From an uncultured Collinsella sp. (lineage in GTDB: Bacteria; Actinomycetota; Coriobacteriia; Coriobacteriales; Coriobacteriaceae), in the NCBI GenBank assembly GCA_900553415.1, contig USDH01000068.1:1-7831 (forward strand): 7,831 nucleotides of DNA, in the 5' to 3' direction. Each line of letters opens with the position of its first letter. Position 1 is the stretch's first letter. The translations under genes and the position numbers were made by a program. The notes under the pieces were generated by a model. That model had not been told where the DNA came from. It saw only the letters and a list, made by a program, of their open reading frames with translations, and made no database searches. This document shows positions 5,921-7,831 of this stretch, piece after piece.

Positions 5921-5966
5921 CAAGAACAAAAGTATCCCCGTCGGACCTAAGTTCCGACGGGGATAC
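5921..5966 (-). terminator. Terminator of the D-LDH pseudogene
   Basis: GTATCCCCGTCGGA (5932-5945) and TCCGACGGGGATAC (5953-5966) form a perfect 14-bp stem with a 7-nt loop. Read on the minus strand it is followed by TTTTGTTCTTG (complement of 5921-5931). It lies about 30 nt after the stop at 5995-5997. Confidence 0.88.
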
Positions 5967-5994
5967 GGTGCGCTATCGCGCTGAATGGGTGTGA

Positions 5995-6979
5995 TTACAA
6001 TTGAGTGGCACAGGTACCCTCAACCATAGCGGGAACAGCGGCAACGCCCTGCTCGACCATGCAGTTTACATCGATATCGGTGTAGAACGCGATGTGGTTG
6101 GTGAGCAGCACGTTGGGGAACTGGCGTAGGTAAGCCATCTTGCGGTTGGCAAGAATGTCGTGCATACGGTTCTCATGGTAGATGCCCACTTCGTCCTCGA
6201 AGACGTCCATAGCAAGCGCACCGATCTTTTCGGACTCAATCGCCTCGATGACGGCATCGGTGTCGATGAGCTCACCGCGCGAGACGTTGACGATGGTCAC
6301 ATCTTCGCGCATCTTGGCGATGGCATCGGCATTGATGATGCCGCGGGTGGAGTCCATGAGGGGCACGTGCAGGGTGATGACGTCGGAGTTGGCAACGAGC
6401 GTATCCATGTCAACGTACTCGAGGCTGCCGCGGTTTGCCAGCTCGGCATTGGGGTAGGGATCGTAGGCCAAGATCTTGCAGCCAAAGCCGGAGAGGTTGT
6501 CGATGACGGTGCGACCAATGCGGCCGGTGCCAACCACGCCCACGGTCAGCGTGCGCAGTTCGCGGCCCAGCAGCCCGTCCAGGGAGTAGTCATTCACCTG
6601 CTGGCGCCAAATGGCGGCCTTGCAGCGGCGCAAGGCCATCAGGATGAGCATAACGGTGAACAACGCCGTAGGGCGGATAGGCGGTGTTGCACACCTTGAT
6701 GCCCAGCTCCTGGGCGCGCTTGACGTCCACGTGGTTGAAGCCGACGCAGCGGATAGCGATGTAACGAACGCCCAGCTCGTGCGCGCGCTCCACCAAAGCG
6801 GCGGACATCACGGATTTGTTGTTGATGATGATTCCCTCGCAGCCTGCAACGGAGTCAATGTTAGCTTCGGAGAGGATTTGAGTGTCAAAGGAGATGGAGT
6901 AGCCTGCTGGAAGATTGGCGGCAGCGCGCATGTAGGCGGCGACCTCGTCGTCGCGCAATTCGAACAGTCTGATGTTCAT
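5995..6979 (-). pseudogene. VanH-like D-lactate dehydrogenase, frameshifted
   Basis: Two adjoining minus-strand frames together make one D-isomer-specific 2-hydroxyacid dehydrogenase (pyruvate plus NADH to D-lactate, cytoplasmic). The first, from ATG 6977-6979 with AAGGAA upstream (complement of 6984-6989), encodes the substrate-binding half through the segment IRCVGFNHVD (77-86) to AYPPYGV (100-106). It then leaves frame and stops at 6590. The rest of the protein continues in another frame as FTVMLILMALRR, with the Rossmann motif GTGRIG and catalytic Arg (NVSRG), Glu (EDEVG) and His (TNHIAFYT) in the family-typical spacing, ending at 5995. Compared with VanH (AYSPDSVADYTMMLILM), the residues A-D/E/N between V and F/Y-T are missing: only a single G lies between GTT (6662-6664) and TTC (6658-6660), which implies loss of 5 nt. 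Domains are otherwise intact, so the inactivation looks recent. A sequencing error is possible. It is divergent from a PRD regulator. Confidence 0.85.
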
Positions 6980-7086
6980 AGCGTTCCTTTTCTATGTCGG
7001 CGTATGATACGTCGCGGCCGGTGCCCGTGTGGCCCGTCCGCCGCGCTCGGGGATACCGTTCCCGTGGCGCATTCATCGTCGTTACG

Positions 7087-7113
7087 ATAATAGGCGGGTT
7101 TTTCGTGCTGCAA
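7087..7113 (-). promoter_or_regulatory. Candidate promoter of the D-LDH pseudogene
   Basis: On the minus strand, TTGCAG (complement of 7108-7113) and TATTAT (complement of 7087-7092) are separated by 15 bp. The -10 is good and the spacing is short. It would give a leader of roughly 100 nt before the ATG at 6979. Confidence 0.35.
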
Positions 7114-7144
7114 CATCGCATAACCAGCACTTCCACGATTGCTA

Positions 7145-7163
7145 TTTCACCTACGCGGTGAAA
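7145..7163. promoter_or_regulatory. Operator-like inverted repeat in the divergent spacer
   Basis: TTTCACC (7145-7151) and GGTGAAA (7157-7163) form a perfect 7-bp dyad with a 5-bp centre TACGC. A further GTGAAA half-site lies at 7177-7182, one base before the -35 box of the PRD gene. The position between two divergent promoters suggests a regulator binding site. The protein that binds it is unknown. Confidence 0.5.
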
Positions 7164-7182
7164 GATTTGAATGCGCGTGAAA

Positions 7183-7211
7183 TTGGCAGGTCCTATGACG
7201 GAAGGTATAGT
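7183..7211 (+). promoter_or_regulatory. Promoter of the PRD regulator gene
   Basis: TTGGCA (7183-7188, five of six) and TATAGT (7206-7211, five of six) are separated by exactly 17 bp, which is a near-consensus housekeeping promoter. Transcription would start near 7218, about 20 nt before the GTG start. Confidence 0.7.
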
Positions 7212-7238
7212 TATCTGAGACGATGATAGGAGGGTGCC

Positions 7239-7831
7239 GTGAGTTCCGATCGAAGCAGGGAAATTGTTCGTATTCTCGAAAGCGGGGCGTCCTGGACCAC
7301 GGCGTCTCAGATCGCTTCGCAGGTTGGATGCTCCTCCCGTACTGTCAAAAGCGACATCACCGCGCTGAATCGCACCCATGAGGGCATGATTGTTGCCAGC
7401 TCGAAGGGCTATCGTATCGAGGATGCCACAGCAGCGGCGCAGCTGCTGTCGCAGCAGGCGAACGAGGTGCCGCAGACGGCCGAGGCGCGCAAGCGTTATA
7501 TTCTGTTTGAACTGCTGATGCGCCACCGCAAGGTGCGCGCGGCTGATTTGGCGGAAAGCCTCTATATCTCGCTTGCGACGCTCGATAATGAGCTGGTTGC
7601 CATCAAACGAGAGTTGTCTGGGTACGGCCTGGTGCTGCGTTCGCGCGCGGGCTCGCTGTATATCGAGGGCAGTGCATCGGGTGAGAAGAAGATGGTCAAC
7701 CAGCTGATCTTTGACGAGACGAAGGACTATTTCAGCCAAATCGACCTTATCAATCGCTATTTCCCCAAGCTCGACCTCGCGCAGTTGCAGGAGCGCATCG
7801 ACGCATGTCTGAAGCGCCGCGGGTTCTACAT
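7239..7831 (+). CDS. PRD-domain transcriptional regulator (BglG/LicR type), partial
   Basis: The frame starts at GTG 7239 with an ideal AGGAGG at 7228-7233, 5 nt upstream. It stays open to the window edge, giving 197 residues of an N-terminal part. Residues about 5-45 form an HTH_11-type winged helix (TASQIASQVGCSSRTVKSDI). Residues about 85-145 form a second, Mga-like HTH (KVRAADLAESLYISLATLDNEL, split here across two short motifs KVRAADLAESLY and ISLATLDNEL). From about 163 the sequence DYFSQIDLINRYF looks like the beginning of a PTS regulation domain. Proteins of this kind (LicR, MtlR, ManR) are DNA-binding activators controlled by phosphorylation of PRD histidines by HPr and EIIB. The absence of an RNA-binding CAT domain at the N-terminus argues against an antiterminator. 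The target genes probably lie to the right, outside the window, or include the divergent dehydrogenase. The C-terminal PRD, EIIB and EIIA domains cannot be seen. Confidence 0.8.
   Translation, partial: MSSDRSREIVRILESGASWTTASQIASQVGCSSRTVKSDITALNRTHEGMIVASSKGYRIEDATAAAQLLSQQANEVPQTAEARKRYILFELLMRHRKVRAADLAESLYISLATLDNELVAIKRELSGYGLVLRSRAGSLYIEGSASGEKKMVNQLIFDETKDYFSQIDLINRYFPKLDLAQLQERIDACLKRRGFY

Larger units (their letters stand above)
5325..5994. other. Gene-poor region between lacG and the D-LDH pseudogene
   Basis: No convincing protein gene is visible in these 670 bases. The contents listed separately are the lacG terminator (5371-5420), two related stem-loops (5441-5495 and 5519-5579), a left-pointing terminator (5597-5662), a possible transposase relic (to 5892) and the terminator of the dehydrogenase pseudogene (5921-5966). 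Two minor palindromes are also present: GCATGG/CCATGC (about 5677-5697) and GCTTGCAAGC (5756-5765). Confidence 0.6.

Noticed and set aside
6590..6663. Programmed ribosomal frameshift in the dehydrogenase
   Set aside because: No slippery heptamer or downstream stimulatory stem was seen at the junction. Family comparison shows missing residues, which fits a deletion better than recoding.
7212..7238. Ribonucleic antiterminator (RAT) target in the PRD gene leader
   Set aside because: The leader is only about 20 nt, has no hairpin or overlapping terminator, and the protein has DNA-binding HTH domains instead of an RNA-binding domain.
6885..7739. Minus-strand open frame (284 codons) overlapping the PRD gene and the D-LDH start
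   Set aside because: It crosses the promoter region and overlaps two recognisable genes. The plus-strand PRD frame has a better ribosome binding site, a promoter and HTH motifs.

Overview
The window is high-GC bacterial DNA with strongly GC-biased third codon positions. The gene set (LacE/LacF-type PTS proteins, a GH1 phospho-glycosidase, a LacI-type regulator, a VanH-like D-lactate dehydrogenase and a PRD regulator) suggests a gut saccharolytic Gram-positive. I think a Coriobacteriia member such as Collinsella is most likely. That placement comes from general resemblance, not from a marker gene.

Left and centre (about 60-5420) form a complete PTS lactose-type uptake and cleavage locus. On the minus strand lie lacF (EIIA, 130-468) and a LacI-family regulator (683-1687). 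Divergent from them, on the plus strand, lie lacE (EIICB fusion, 2045-3814) and lacG (GH1 6-phospho-beta-galactosidase, 3885-5324), closed by a strong terminator at about 5371-5420. The expected scheme is EIIA-P to EIIB Cys493 to sugar crossing EIIC, giving a 6-phospho-disaccharide that LacG hydrolyses. The 357-bp divergent intergenic region carries two nearly identical 18-bp palindromes in opposite orientation, centres exactly 120 bp apart. A degenerate third copy lies upstream of lacF. These are good candidates for the operators of the local LacI-type protein, which would tie all four genes into one regulon.

The stretch 5325-5994 has no convincing protein gene. It contains the lacG terminator, a tandem pair of long stem-loops sharing one stem sequence and a 25-nt loop length, an orphan terminator pointing left, a possible relic of a transposase C-terminus, and the terminator of the next gene.

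On the right (5995-7831) a VanH-type D-lactate dehydrogenase gene on the minus strand is broken by a frameshift that family comparison suggests is a 5-nt deletion just before the cofactor domain. Divergent from it, a BglG/LicR-type PRD regulator starts at GTG 7239 behind a strong promoter and ribosome binding site and runs off the right edge. The spacer between them has a perfect 7-bp inverted repeat that looks like an operator.

I did not find an evidently new multi-gene system. The items most worth following up are the tandem stem-loop pair, the three-site operator set and the frameshifted dehydrogenase.
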